A stretch of DNA of 64,000 bases from Alisma plantago-aquatica. Lineage: Eukaryota > Streptophyta > Magnoliopsida > Alismatales > Alismataceae. The position numbers and the translations under genes are program-made. The DNA is taken from positions 883,892,335 through 883,956,334 of the forward strand of contig OY856410.1 of the NCBI GenBank assembly GCA_963693085.1, given 5' to 3'. This document shows positions 1 through 11,800 of this stretch, one piece after another (within the stretch, counting starts at the first letter, position 1; each line of letters begins with the position of its first letter). The notes beneath the pieces were generated by a model that worked only from the letters and a program-made list of their open reading frames with translations, was not told the origin of the DNA and ran no database searches.

Positions 1-1506
1 AAGAGCTGGGACCAACTTCTAAATGCTTTCCTTGCAAAGTATTTCCTGCCAAGCAAGACAACACAACTAAGGAATCAGCTTACCAACTTCTCACAAAATG
101 ATGGAGAAACTCAATATGATACGTGGGAGCAGTTTAAAGACCTTCAACGTCTTTGCCCCCACCATGGGTTGACCAACTGGCTGCTACTTCAAACGTTCTA
201 TAATGGTCTGTTTGACAATACTCGATTGACACTAGATGCTGCAGCTAATGGAGCATTGATTACTAAGTCTTATAGAGAGGCTTATGACATCATTGAAGAC
301 ATATCCCACAACCATTGTCAATGGGGATCAGATAGGAGAGAAAAATCATCCTCTAAAGCTTGTTCTTCAACCGAGAGGCAAGGAGGGAAGCATATTGTTG
401 ATGCCATTGATCTTATTGCTGCTAACCTTGATGTTCTTACACAAAAGTTTGAGAAGATGACTACATTGCAAATCCAATCAACTGAAGTGATTTGTGAAGC
501 TTGTGGTAACTAGGGACATACTTCTTCCTCATGCTTTGTTCCTAACATGAATGAAGGGAGCCTAGAACAAGCCAATGTCGTTGGGATGTAGGGGAATAAG
601 CAGTACAATCCCTATTCCAACACCTACAATCTAGGATGGAGAGATCATCTTAATTTCTACTATCAAAACACAAGAAATGCTCAGAACTTCCAACATGGAC
701 AGTAGCAACTGCAACAACAACAACACTTTAACTGGAAAAACAATGGAAATCCATCGGGCTTCAACAACAATAAGGGTTACCAAGAACAACATCAACCCCA
801 AAGTTCTTCCTTAGAGGCCATGATGGAGAAATTTATCTCCACACAGATGCAACAGAATGAAGAGTTAAGGAGCAACGACAAGCTCTTGAAGGACACGATT
901 GCTCAACTCTCTCAAAAAGTGGAGGGCATTTCCACTCACACAAGAATGTTGTAAAATCAAATTGCCCAACAAGCTTTGACACAACAAAAGAACACCCAAT
1001 CTGGTTCTCTTCCAAGCCAATCAGAGGTGAATCCAAGACAGCAAGGTAATGCCATCACCTTGAGAAGTGGAGTTGAAATCCACAAATCTTCTTCACCCAA
1101 GGAGAAGAATACAGAAATCACCGATGATGAAAAGCTTGACACTCCTACAGAAGATAAAGGTAAAGGTATAGATGAGGTACCACCTTCCTTTAGGGAAAAT
1201 GCACCATTTCCACAAAGACTTGCAAACACGAAGGAGGACTCAAAGTTTAGGAAGTTTATGGACATTCTAAATAAACTTCATGTCAACCTTCCATTAGCTG
1301 AAGTTATTGCAGAGATGCCTTCATATGCCAAGTTCCTAAAAGACATCCTTACTAAAAAGAGGAAGGTAGACCAAGTGGAGACTGTGGTGCTTTATGAAAT
1401 AACCAATTCTATCATTCAGAATCGACTCCCTGAGAAGCTAGATGACTTGGGAGCCTTCACTCTACCATGTAAGATCGGTGACACACTTTTGACAAAGGAC
1501 TTGTAG
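1..1506 (+). pseudogene. Athila-like gag, broken by four in-frame stops
   Basis: The capsid-type structural protein of a Ty3/gypsy element would package element RNA in cytoplasmic particles. Frame 1 is open from base 1 to 1506 apart from TAG at 511-513, TAG at 589-591, TAG at 703-705 and TAA at 952-954. The retrotransposon gag core (LLNAFLAKYFLPSKT, WEQFKDLQRLCPHHG) lies at 1-300. A CX2CX4HX4C zinc knuckle (CEACGN-stop-GHTSSSC) spans the first stop. A Gln-rich stretch follows at about 700-960, and then the Athila linker (YAKFLKDILTKKRK; NRLPEKLDDLGAFTLPCKIG) at 1320-1480. The N-terminus lies outside the window. The frame ends where a one-base deletion near 1504 shifts it away from the protease. 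The four stops fit C-to-T decay of CAG or CAA codons, which is inference. Confidence 0.85.
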
Positions 1507-2161
1507 ACCTCGGTGCTAGTATCAGTATCATCCTGTCTACTCTGTGGAAAGAGCTAGATCTTGGAGATCTAAATCCTACAAAGATGGCCATTGAGTTGGC
1601 CGATCATTCCATCAAATACCCAAAAGGTATCGTGGAGGATGTGCTAGTGCAGATTGGTAAACTCTATATCCCTTTTGATTTTGTAGTGCTAGATATGGTA
1701 GAAGTTCCTTCAAACCCCATTCTTTTGGGAGACCTTTCCTTAGAACTGTTGGATGCCTAGTTGATGTTGGTGAAGGCAAACTCACACTCTGAGTTGGCGA
1801 GGAAGCCATGGAGTTTTTTGTATATGATTCTATGAAAGCACCCTCTCGTGTAGAAGAAATCTGTTTTATAAACTCTATTGATTTTTTTGTAGAAGAAGAT
1901 CATGATATTGCCAACTTGATACTGAATTACTGTGATGATAATAAAGGTATGAATAATGGATCTGGAAATTCTGGGGTATTTTCTATTGCTAAACCAGATG
2001 CTACTGAAGAAGACACTCCAATTGTTAATGACAAAGCCAAAAATGATGCAGCCAGAAGAAAGTTAGAACTTAAAGCCCTTCCACTAAGGCTAAGGTATGC
2101 ATTTCTTGATTCCAACTCTACTTCTCACGTCATAATCAATAATGATAAGACAAGAAAGTAA
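1503..2161 (+). pseudogene. Athila-like aspartic protease and protease-RT linker, frameshifted
   Basis: The retroviral-type aspartic protease would process the element polyprotein. The active-site motif reads VDLGASISI (usual form D-S/T-G-A) at 1503-1529. ELADHSIKYPKGIVEDVLV, FDFVVLDM and NPILLGD follow, as expected for the Athila protease fold. A TAG at 1758-1760 and a frame change follow. The sequence then continues in the frame of 1760 as VDVGEGKLTL-stop-VGEEAMEFFVYD, then an acidic linker and ELKALPLRLRYAFL just before 2161. In intact Athila elements gag and protease share one frame. Here a single-base deletion at 1504-1506 separates them. The piece ends 50 bp before the inserted LTR at 2211. 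The family call is firm and the protein is non-functional. Confidence 0.8.
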
Positions 2162-3014
2162 ATCACTTTCCGAATTGCATTTGTATAAAGACGTTATTGG
2201 TTACTCTATCTGTTACAACCTCAATTTTGCATATGTTTTCATAATTGAAATGTAATGATTTTATGAATATGGACTTAATTGAAAAGGATGGATTTCTTTG
2301 CAAATATCCCTTTTGATAGGAATTTCGTGGTTCCTATTATTATATTAATCCAATAATGGATATAAAAGAGAAGAAATGAAGAAAAATCCAAATATTAGAA
2401 AAATATACAAGATAATGAGTATTAAGAAAACTATTTATGAGAATTATATAGAAATCTCTAGAAGGTGGCATTAATGGCCACAATTGAGTAAATTTCGTTT
2501 ATATGTGATTTCTAATGAAAGAAATAGGAAAAGAGGGAAAGGAAATAAAAGATAAAGAGAAATCCTTGAAAAAAAATCTTTTAGTAAATAAATAAGATAA
2601 AGAGAAATAATGGATGTCGATGCTTCTAGAAGGATAACGAGCATCCTTCAAAAAGGATATCGAAATCTAAGGATTTCTTGGGGTCCAAGGAGTCCCAATG
2701 GATAAGAAGAAAGAGAAAATGCAAATAATACAAAATAAGAGGATAATGTGATACATAATTAATGACTTTTTGGTGTTATCAAAAAGAAATACTATTTTCT
2801 ATAAGGAAATGAATTTTCATGGCCAATGGATTAAAATCCAAGCACAAAGAAAATAAGAGAGATAATTTTTGAATTCCTAATATCTAAGGAATATGGATTA
2901 TTAAGAAGATAATTAAGAGAGAGAGATTACTTCTTAATTAAGGAAAATAGGTTTCCTATTGGGAAAGGGGCTTGTTCCCTCATGGATAGGCATCCTAGGG
3001 CATTGCTACCTCCC

Positions 3015-3024
3015 CTATATAAGG
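3015..3024 (+). promoter_or_regulatory. TATA box of the chromovirus-like LTR
   Basis: CTATATAAGG lies about 800 bp into the LTR, followed by C-rich sequence. Transcription would start roughly 30 bp downstream and run into the GC-rich leader. The call comes from motif and position only. Confidence 0.5.
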
Positions 3025-4661
3025 GTTGGACCCTTAACCTTGAGCCCAAGAAGATCTCGAGTATCCCTCTCTCTTCTCCTTCTTGTTTTCATCCAAACCC
3101 TAACCAAGAGGGAATAGTGCTATCCCTAGAGCAACGAGGAGTTGTGATGTGGTCTCGTTGGAGGCATGAAGCTCCCATGACAACCCAAAAAGGATCAGTC
3201 ATCTTCTCCATGCTCTCATCATCGCGCATCACATGCAGGAGGTCGGCTCTTTGGCTACGGGTTGCAGGCCTAGAGCCCTTGCACCCCGCCACCTTGTCTG
3301 TGAATTGGAGGCACCCCTTGCGTGCCGGAGGGCAGGGGAGGTTGGACGGTAATCTCCGGTGCCCCTAAAGCCCTGGGGAGGAGGGGGCGGCCCCACGATC
3401 AGCTGCAAGTCGACGACATCTAGGGCGTCGTGAGGTAGAAGATGACCGGGCGGTGTTTGACGGTTTTGCACCTCTCGAGTATGAAGAGCTGGAAACTTAC
3501 GTGAGGGCAATAGAGTCAATTGGTTATGTTCTCGGTCGGGCTACGTGTTCCATGGGATTTCTAACGTGTCAGCCTCCCATTGGTCTGAGTAAGTGATTCT
3601 TGCAAAAATTGTATTAATTATTGGTAGATCAGATTGATACATGTAATATATGAAATTTGCTCATAAAAATGTGAGTAATTCATTAAAAATAAATTTAGGC
3701 CTAATTCCTCTTGCAATTTGAAAAGTAGTTGAAATTATCAACTTTACTGCATTAATGCTTAAGAAACCCTAATCTATGATGATTAATAAATTGGGAAGGG
3801 TTATATGGATGTTTAAAGTTGATATTAACCTGTTGATTATAAAATGACACATTAGATCCAAAAGGATAATGATTATGCATAGTTTAATTAATTTAAGGTT
3901 CCATATACACGAATATGCTTTAATGGACCTTGAAACCTTAATTGAGCATATTGGTTGAGTTCATGTTACTTAATTATTGAAATTGAGTATTTGCAACCTG
4001 TTGGTTAGTTAATAATGAACTTGAACCTGATCTAGATGTTTTTTGCGTGGTTTAGGGTTTTACACCAAATAAGAATGATTAAGCACTTAGAAACCCTAAT
4101 TTAGGGTAAAAGAGAAAATATCACTTTTAATTTGATATATGTGATAATATGTTGTTGGAAGATGATCCTAATCCTGTTGAACGAAATACGTTAGAATCAT
4201 TAAGGTTTAAAAGCAATTTTTCCTAACTAGGGTTTGTAGTGGTAAAAGTATAAGAAAAACCCTAACTGCAATGAAAACCCTAAAAGTGGACTAGAAACCC
4301 TAGGAAGCAAGCTAGGTTTAATAGATCTTGATGACATGATTTATGATAGAAAATTATATGCATATTTCAGGATCTCTTCGTGTGCTTGCTTGCCTATTGG
4401 ATTTCTTACATTGATTGGATTATTTCTGTCCCAAATCAGCCTGATAGGTATGTGGTTACTTATGGTTAACCGCTTTAGTTTCACAGAGATTTATAAGGTG
4501 TTTAATTGAATTGAATGCAACCTATCTATTTGGATTTTCATATTTGCAAATCATAAAGTCAATATGATTATCACAATTAATATATAAGTGTGTATTCTCG
4601 CACCTACATGCCACCCTGATGTAAGATGCAATGAGGTCAAGCCCAAGAGGGAAGACCCACG

Positions 4662-4793
4662 TGCACAATGAGAGGTGACCCTAGGCACCAAGCTTAGGAT
4701 AGAGAAGGTGGCCTTATGATATTGCATGAATAATGGGCACCATGAGAGGTGACCCCAAGCACCAAGCTCAGGATAGGGAAGGTGGACTTAAGT
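4662..4793 (+). repeat. 75-bp tandem pair in the LTR 3' half
   Basis: Two copies share GAGAGGTGACC, then GCACCAAGCT, AGGATAG and GAAGGTGG, with starts 75 bp apart. They lie about 500-600 bp before the LTR end. The solo LTR at 23112-26386 has its hairpin array in a similar relative place. Confidence 0.7.
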
Positions 4794-5285
4794 CAATGGC
4801 AAAAGAGAAACCCTAAGGAGGGTATTCCAGGGTTAGGGAAAAAGCGGTGGAGAATACCACATTGAAAGCGTAAATTGGCTTGTTAATTAACTTGGTTGTG
4901 ATATTTAGATTGTTAGCCATATATGTGAAATTTTGGTTGTCCCCACATACTGGCATATTAATTTATGCTAACTGAGATTTTGTTTATCAGCGTTTTAGGT
5001 ACAATATTGAAAAGGACAAACAGTAAAGTGGCATATTATGAAAATAAGAATTAAAGTGCAAGGAGGATTAGTTAGAATAGATTGAAGTCATGGATAGAAG
5101 TTAGATATGCAAAGTTTTTAAAAGGTATGCAAAGTTTTATTTTATTCCAGCTTTCAGTATAGTTTGGTAGAATTTTATAATTATTATTGATTATTTGTCG
5201 AACCTTTGATCCTGTTTATTGGGATAACGGATCTGACCTCTTGGTCTCCCTTAATTGGGGGTTATCGGGAGGCAGGGTCGTTACA

Positions 5286-8200
5286 TTTGGTTCCTCATTT
5301 AATCTCTAATCATTATTAAATTTTACAAACTCCTTAGAACCCAAGGGAGTTATTAAAGGATTTTCTGATGACAGAGGTGTCTAGAAAAGTATCACGGTCT
5401 GGGGGCTGGCAATATTTTCCTCCACTCCGCTAGTCAGTTACGAGGACTCCCAGATGCAGTGTGACTGTCTGGCCAATGTCTGAGGTTTTGACTCGAAATA
5501 AGATACCTTTAGGACTCTCTCATCTATTTCCATCCCTTCTCAACCCTAATTATAGTAAGATTCTAAGGTTTAGGGTTATCTCTCTCTTCCTCACCCTCTT
5601 GAGGATAGGGTATGTATGATAAGGTTAAGGAATCCTCCACCAAATTAATGAAAAGCATGTAAACAAGATGTCATGGACATAAGATCAATAGTTTAATCAT
5701 AAACTAAAGATTAGTTGCATGCTTAGGACGTATGACATGTGTTGTCATGACCTCACGAGAGACTTGAGGATAGACCCTCTTGTCAAGAGGATGAGTAGAG
5801 AGTTGGTCTTGGAGGCAGAGATCTCCATTTAAGGTAGAGACATGGTGCATCCTCTGAGGATGATGCTAACCCTAACCCTAAGTGGTGGTTAGAGAAAAAG
5901 ATGGCATGATGAGATGGATGTCATGGTCGACCGTGTGTGTGGGATGACATGCTTTTAGTTTTGGATACCTATGATAGTATGTTCCATGTGAGGTTGGTTG
6001 ACCTATTACCTTTAGCGACCCAACCATGTGAAGGGTCATGCATGTTAGGGTGAAGGATAACTCCTTCATTGATGAATTTAGTGAAGAACATATAGAAACC
6101 CTATGGGCTTATATGAGCATGGCAGTGTATGCACCTAGAGTACGTCAGTAGTGCTGGCAGTAGGTTGAGACCTAGACCAGAAGGGCATGCTAGATAGCTT
6201 ATGAGATATCATGTTGAGCTTTGGATAACCTTAATCGAACATAGGTTTGGATCATATGTTTCACCCATGTAGGGCATGCTTGAAAGCTTGATCCACCTTC
6301 TTAGAGAAGAACCTCCAGTGGTAAGGTCAGTTGTAGGGTTAGCTCTAGAGAGAGAGCGAGACCCAAGAAAGAAGGTTGGAAGCTTAGACTCTGAGATATG
6401 AGGAACAATGAGGAGTTGGGTACGTTTTAACCTAGAATGGACTATGTGGATGGTTGTGGTTTCCTCTTGCATGATCTCTGGAGGCCTATGGTATCTTGGT
6501 TGCCTTGAGAGGAACCAAACCCTAGAAGGAGGATGAGGATGCTATGTACAGATGATATATGTGATTACCTTTTGAGGATAGGAAGAAGAGTTCCTTAGAC
6601 CCTGAGGAGGTTTAGTAATAAGTTGTGAGGCCTTATACCTAGTGGGTTGTCCTTGAGGAGGACTCACATCTAAGGTGTTGTTCATAAGGAAGAATTATAG
6701 AATGTGCATGTTATACCTCGTACATGTATGGTTCATGGTAGGAATGTTGAGCTTGTACTTAGCCAGCTCTTATAGGAAAGTGAACCTAGGGTTCCTAGAC
6801 CTAAGAAGGGAAGTAGTAGTACCTGGTGCACCTGATGCTCATAATAGGATTTGAGTTTCTATAGATTCGAGCATGACACTCCTCATGTGTTGAGGAAAAG
6901 GGAATCCCCTTGGATTAAGGTATATGTTTGATGAACCTCCTACTCATAGGTTGGTGACATATGTATGTATGATGATGGTCCAATATGAAGGAATTGAAAC
7001 AAGTAGAACCTATCATGGAGACCTAGCATAGTTTAGTAAGTGGTCTTCTTGTTAGCTATGTGCCTCAATAGCTTGCTAAGGCTAAGCATGATCATGTGGA
7101 TGCAAACCCTAGACATAAGGATGTTTATGACCTTTGCTTCTATCAAGAGATAGTTTCCTCCCATCCTAGGAGAGGGACCCTTTTGTAGGGTATGGATCAG
7201 ATTTTGTTGGGTTTGAGGTAACCTTAAGAGGTCTCATAGAGTCTTGAGAAGCGAAGTGGAGAGTACAAAGTATGAGAATGAACCTACAGACCCATAGATA
7301 ATCATCTCTAAGTGCATGTGGATGGGGCCTGACCGAGGCAGGTAGGTCGCCATGATCCCTATGAAAGGATGTAAGTCAGAACATGAATGTTGAGAGAGAT
7401 GATGGAGACTGGGGAAAGGTTTCAAGTTGAATATGTACTATGTTAGAACCCTAAGTCTATCCTAGGGTCAAGTAGGGATGAGACTTATGGGAGTAGGAGT
7501 TGCCTAATTCCCTAGTTGCACATGACCATAGGGTCGGGAGGTAACAACTATCAATGTCTGAGGGCCATGGGTTAGGAGATTGATCACCTTCATGAACTCA
7601 TGGGACCCAAAGGGCAAATGAGGAGGGCACTCTTTGATGCATAAAGGAAGAGGGATGACCCTAAAAGTACCAGCACCCTATAGACCTAGAGGAGATGACC
7701 AAGGATGGTATGATGACCCAAGTGGGTTTGAGACCAGTTTTCCATAGAAGTAAACTTGATATCAAGATTTTCATGATGTAGAGACATGTGATGCACGTTT
7801 GAACCTAGACTGGAAGGTGTACCAGCAATGTGGGATGCACCATCTCTACTCTTGGAATGGGAAGAACTCTGAATTTGGACTGCAGCCAAATGCTTATTTC
7901 CTCTCGTTATGGGGGTGAGTGATAGGGCAATACGCATGCCATACACCAAGGATAAAGATGATGTGAGTGGAAACATTGATATGATGTATGAGGATAGAGA
8001 TAATATTGTATCCTTATGGAGTGTATGATGCGTGGATGGTTTACAAACACCAAGAGAACTAAGGTAGTCATCTTATGAGGATGTTTTTATCATGAGGTAT
8101 TTGGAATATATGAGTTATACAAGGTTGAGTTCGATAACCAAGAGGATGAACTCAGAGTTTTTGTGATGAAGATAGACTTATAGTCCTAGATGAGATAATA

Positions 8201-8669
8201 AGTGGAATGCATGGAGGTATATGTCTTCAACATTACCTAACACATAAAGATGAAAGGTGGTAATGGATGCTCTTGTTGAGATGCAACTATCTAGTTTAGC
8301 TAGTGCAAAGGCTGTAAGAGGTGGTTAGGTGAACCCTATGTTTGTGAGATATGTTTGGCTAACACTCAGATGTAACAAGATCCGTTGATCGAGTTAGTGG
8401 TTGCTTGGCTAGCCAGCCTAGGGCTTGTTGTGATAGAAGGATGGTTGTAGAACCTCATATGCACTTCTCTAGAAAAGAAGGTGATGAAACCCATGACTAG
8501 AGTGTTTTAGGATTTCAGACGAACCAACCTTGAGGAATCATGACATACAGGAGATCATGATTTTAAGTTCGCCATACACCATGATACTATTAAGATAGTA
8601 AGTGGCAGTAGTACTTGGGATACCTAAGATGAAGTTTCATGTGGCTTGTCACCATGCATGCCAAGAGGT
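5286..8669 (+). pseudogene. Decayed gag-protease-RT-RNase H interior of the chromovirus-like element
   Basis: This is the interior between the 5' LTR and the readable integrase. The primer-binding site would begin at 5286 (TTTGGTTCC), but it does not match the usual initiator-Met primer (TGGTATCAGAGC), so it is decayed or uses another tRNA. No frame stays open. I could not securely place gag, protease or reverse transcriptase, which would be expected here from the element layout. Short Met-poor frames on the minus strand are chance readings. The full interior (4483 bp) is somewhat shorter than a full chromovirus coding region, so internal deletions are likely. Confidence 0.5.
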
Positions 8670-9175
8670 ACATGAAGAACACCAGTAACCCAGTGAGTTG
8701 ATACAAAGGATAAAGAGTCCCTGAGAGGGAATGGGAGTTCATCACTATATTTGTGGTGGTAAGTCTCCCCTGGACCGAGGAAGGTCAGGATGCATTATGG
8801 GTTATGGTAGATCGCCTTACCTAGATGACATAATCTAAGAGAAAGAGAGAGTACTATCAAGGGACAGATCCAGTTGAACTACATGTAAGAGAGAGATGGT
8901 TCAACTATGCCATGATGTGAGTTTAATGTTCTTGAGTATGACCTACAGATTTGATTCCATGAGGTCGAAGTAGATACATGAAGAACTCGATGTTAGTACA
9001 TCTTATCACCCCTAACTGATGGTTAGTATGATCCAGACTTGAGGGTCTGATGAGAGAATGTGTTGCGTTCAGGGTGATACATGGAGACAATTTTGTCCTA
9101 TGAAAGATGTGATGTTAACCACCACAGCCTTTATCGGGATGTAAGAAGCTCTATAAGGGAGGTTGTGTCGGTCAC
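8670..9175 (+). pseudogene. Gypsy integrase core, multiply disrupted
   Basis: Integrase would insert the cDNA copy into the genome. Readable pieces run in the order of a Ty3/gypsy integrase. A linker resembling EHQRPSGLLQ reads HQ-stop-PSELIQRIKSP at about 8678-8728. The core strand WEFITIFVVVSLPWTEEGQD, then ALWVMVDRLT, lies at 8732-8821. An STSYHP-stop-TDG stretch at about 8996-9020 matches the usual YHPQTDGQSE. A region corresponding to AYNNSYHSSIGMAPFEALYG follows at about 9110-9170. Stops and small frame changes separate the pieces. The order and spacing agree with the family and fix the element's plus orientation. Confidence 0.8.
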
Positions 9176-9745
9176 CGCTTCATGAAGATGATGTCGGTGG
9201 AAAGACCTTGTGAAGGTCAGAAAGGCGACAGTGTGTGCAGATTAAGTCTCTTTGATCATGCGATGGCTGAGAAAGCCCAGGGGCGACATGAGTCGTGAGC
9301 TGATACAAAGCAGACTGACATGCAGTTCACTGTGGGAGAATATGTGATGTGAAAATCTGACCCCTCTGAGCTATCACTGAGAAAGTTGAGATCCTGATAC
9401 ATGAGTCCATTTGAGATGGATTGGTGGAGATGGTTATGTTTAGCCTTACCCCTCAGGATAATGTAATGTATGATATGTTCCACAAGTCTGATCTAGTGCA
9501 CTATGTGACGTATCCAAGCCATGTTCTAAGCCATTGACCTATTTAGCTTTGAGAAAAGCTGAAATGTCCTGAGTCACCTATGAGGGTACGAGATACCAAG
9601 GTGAGAGAGAGCTCAGATGTAAGAATATGAGATGATGAAGGTTCTTGGGAAGCACCATGGAGAGGGTAAAGCCACATGAGAGCCATAATGGACATGAGGA
9701 AGTCTTATCTTGCTTGTTTGTATGTTTGATGGAATTTTGAGGGCA
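9176..9745 (+). pseudogene. Integrase C-terminal region of the chromovirus-like element
   Basis: Weaker traces continue after the core: a stretch matching the RLRTAQSRQKSYAD/LEFQVGD region at about 9260-9345, then KISPL, then YPSHVLSH-stop-PI at about 9510-9540. The last corresponds to the DPSHVL/EPIQLREDL segment of Tekay-type elements. The following SPMRVRDTKVREL corresponds to the PVRILDREERVLR segment. This is the expected pol end just before the polypurine tract. It is non-functional. Confidence 0.65.
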
Positions 9746-9755
9746 AAATTTCTAT

Positions 9756-9768
9756 AAGTGGGGAGGGA
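9756..9768 (+). other. Polypurine tract of the chromovirus-like element
   Basis: AAGTGGGGAGGGA lies immediately upstream of the second LTR start TGTTACAACC at 9769. This is the plus-strand primer site and it confirms the orientation. Confidence 0.85.
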
Positions 9769-9990
9769 TGTTACAACCTCAATTTTGCATATGTTTTCAT
9801 AATTGAAATGTAATGATTTTATGAATATGGACTTAATTGAAAAGGATGGATTTCTTTGCAAATCTCCCTTTTGATAGGAATTTCGTGGTTCCTATTATTA
9901 TATTAATCCAATAATGGATATAAAAGAGAAGAAATGAAGAAAAGTCCAAATATTAGAAAAAGATACAAGATAATGAATATTAAGCAAAGT
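9769..9990 (+). repeat. 3' LTR start of the chromovirus-like element (interrupted)
   Basis: It matches 2211-2432 closely, up to ATTAAG-C/A-AAA. It breaks at 9990/9991 where TGTAATGACA begins the giant LTR. The last bases AAAGT would be the left target-site copy of that insertion. Confidence 0.85.
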
Positions 9991-10590
9991 TGTAATGACA
10001 GTTGCCAAACCGACAAACAAATTGTTACTAATTAAGCGGAATAAACATAAACAACAGATAAAAAAAATCACTAAAATTTAAAACCATTTTTTGCAAGAAG
10101 ATCCTTGTCCAAAAACTTTTACTAAAAGATCCAAAACTCGTACATATCATGATTTACATTGTACAACATTGTTTCTTCTTATCTCGAGAACAACACATAA
10201 CAGTTGATCTATCAAAACACATACTAGAGCAACATAAAATCTCGAAGCATTCAAGCCAAAATCTCATATTATTCATGAAACCAGTACAAACCAACTCCAA
10301 GCACCTGAGAGTACAAAGATGACACATAGGACTCCTATCTACAAGACACAACAGACAATAAACTCAACCTGAGTTGTCACTGTTGTCCCTATTGTTGTTG
10401 TTCATTCTCTGTAGTACAATCTCAATCCCCCTTGTGCACGTCCACCTAAAAAAATGTGGATCCCATAGGGTGAGACAATTGTCCCAGCGAGAGATATAAC
10501 TCTCCACCAACAATGTTATTATCATAGGTAAATAGTATTAAACTGAGCAGAGGATAATTATTTTAGAACATTATCATCTTTTAAAGCATT

Positions 10591-10595
10591 GCAAC
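10591..10595. other. Empty site matching the Cassandra array insertion
   Basis: AAAGCATTGCAACTATCTAT here matches both flanks of the array at 17937-21784: left flank ending GCAAC, right flank ACAACTATCTATGATAG. The left LTR therefore preserves the target before insertion. Confidence 0.85.
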
Positions 10596-10850
10596 TATCT
10601 ATGATAGAGCAGTAATTCATCTATTCACTTTACAAGGAATATGAACATGTATGTCATTTGCCCATCATACTATATCAATATCTCAAGCTTATCCTGTGAT
10701 ACTCATTATCATGGTATGACATCCATGAATCATTCTCATTTCTATCTGTTGGCCTCAGCTAATCTGCTAACCAGATATTGAATTGTACCAGTCATGTGAA
10801 TATACATCATCATAATATGTCCATGTATTATCTTTGCCAATCCTACGCAA

Positions 10851-11800
10851 CTATTCTAGGTATTGGACTATGCCAATCCTTTGATAATAGCCAAGTGTTG
10901 GGTTATTACCAACCCTGTGATAACAACTAGGCATTGGGTTATTACCAATCCTATGATTAACCACCAGGCATTGGGTTATTACCAATCCTATGATTAACAA
11001 CCAGGTATTGGACTCTACCAATCATGTGATTAACAACCATGCATTGGGTTATTACCAATACTGTGACAGCTAGGTATTGGGTTATTACCAATCCTATGAT
11101 TAACAACCAAGCATTGGGTTATTACCAATCATGTGATTAATAGCCAGGTATTGGACTCTACCAATCCTGTGATTAATAGCTAGGCATTGGGTTATTACCA
11201 ATGATGTGACAGCCATGTATTGGGTTATTACCAATCTTGTGATTAACAGCCAGGTATTGGACACATCCAGGCATTGGGTTATTACCAATCTTGTGACAGC
11301 CAGGTATTGGGTTATTACCAATCCTGTGATTAACAGCCAGGCATTGGGTTATTACCAATCCTGTGATTAACAGCCAGATATTGGACTCTACCAATCCTGT
11401 GATTAACAGCTAGGTCTTTGACTCTACTAATCCTGTGATTAACAGTCGGGCATTGGGTTATTACCAATCCTATGACAGCCAGGTATTGGGTTATTACCAA
11501 TCCTGTGATTAACATCCAGGCATTGGGTTATTACCAATCATGTGACAGCTAGGTATTGGGTTATTACCAATCTTGTGAGTGTTGCATCCAGGCATCGAGT
11601 TTTCCCAATCCTGTAGTTTTATTCTAGGTATTGGTCTATGCCAATCTTGTGAGTTTTGCATCTAGGCATCGCGTTTTCCCAAACCTGTAGTTTTATTCCA
11701 GGTATTGGTCTGTGCCAATCCTGTGACATTATTCCAGGTATTGGATTATGCCAATCATGTGCATCTATTCCAGACATTGGACTATGCCAATCAGGTGCAA
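10851..11800. repeat. Hairpin-forming minisatellite, left copy (about 26 units)
   Basis: Units of 32-39 bp follow the plan CAGG-Y-ATTGG, a 5-7 nt loop, CCAAT-N-CTGTG, then a linker. Two main unit types with loop GTTATTA (linker ATTAACAG or ACAG) and one with loop ACTCTA interchange. Units near the right end use TCTATG or TTTTC. Each unit can fold into a stem of about nine base pairs with one bulge, and each carries CCAAT on both strands. Confidence 0.9.

Larger units (their letters stand above)
1..2210 (+). mobile_element. Athila-like Ty3/gypsy retrotransposon fragment (gag-protease part)
   Basis: This is the 5' coding part of an Athila-lineage element. It enters from the left window edge and is cut at 2211 by the LTR of another retrotransposon. 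The reading runs gag, zinc knuckle, the long linker typical of Athila, an aspartic protease with DLGAS, and the segment before reverse transcriptase (ELKALPLRLRYAFL). Reverse transcriptase is absent because of the insertion. Several stops and two frameshifts show that it is dead. The lineage call rests on recalled Athila motif order and has not been tested by a search. Confidence 0.85.
2211..5285 (+). repeat. 5' LTR of the chromovirus-like element
   Basis: It starts TGTTACAACCTC and ends GGGTCGTTACA (3075 bp). The start is repeated at 9769, directly after a polypurine tract, which fixes the boundary. The LTR holds a TATA box near 3015, a GC-rich stretch (3150-3480) downstream of it, telobox-like AAACCCTAA motifs at 4050-4310, and a tandem pair at 4662-4793. 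There is no gene in it. Confidence 0.85.
2211..9990 (+). mobile_element. Chromovirus-like Ty3/gypsy retrotransposon, 3' LTR interrupted
   Basis: A plus-strand LTR element with a first LTR at 2211-5285, interior 5286-9768, a polypurine tract, and a second LTR starting at 9769. The second LTR is interrupted at 9990 by another retrotransposon, and its remainder is not in the window. The two LTR starts match over about 220 bp with only scattered differences. The interior is heavily decayed, but integrase and the integrase C-terminal region can be read. The LTR length, the 3'-end layout and the integrase text resemble Tekay/Del-type chromoviruses. No chromodomain could be confirmed. The left target duplication would be CTATC (2206-2210), but the right partner is not visible. 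Confidence 0.85.

Noticed and set aside
5869..5881. Telomeric repeat or chromosome end
   Set aside because: Only two AACCCTA-type units occur here, and the AAACCCTAA motifs at 4050-4310 are scattered teloboxes within an LTR, not an array.
11100..11515. Minus-strand repetitive protein frames in the minisatellite
   Set aside because: They are a by-product of a repeat lacking stops. Unit lengths vary (32-39 bp), so no reading frame is maintained.
10851..11800. CRISPR-like array of short palindromic repeats
   Set aside because: The context is a plant LTR retrotransposon. Units are contiguous tandem repeats of varying length with no unique spacers.
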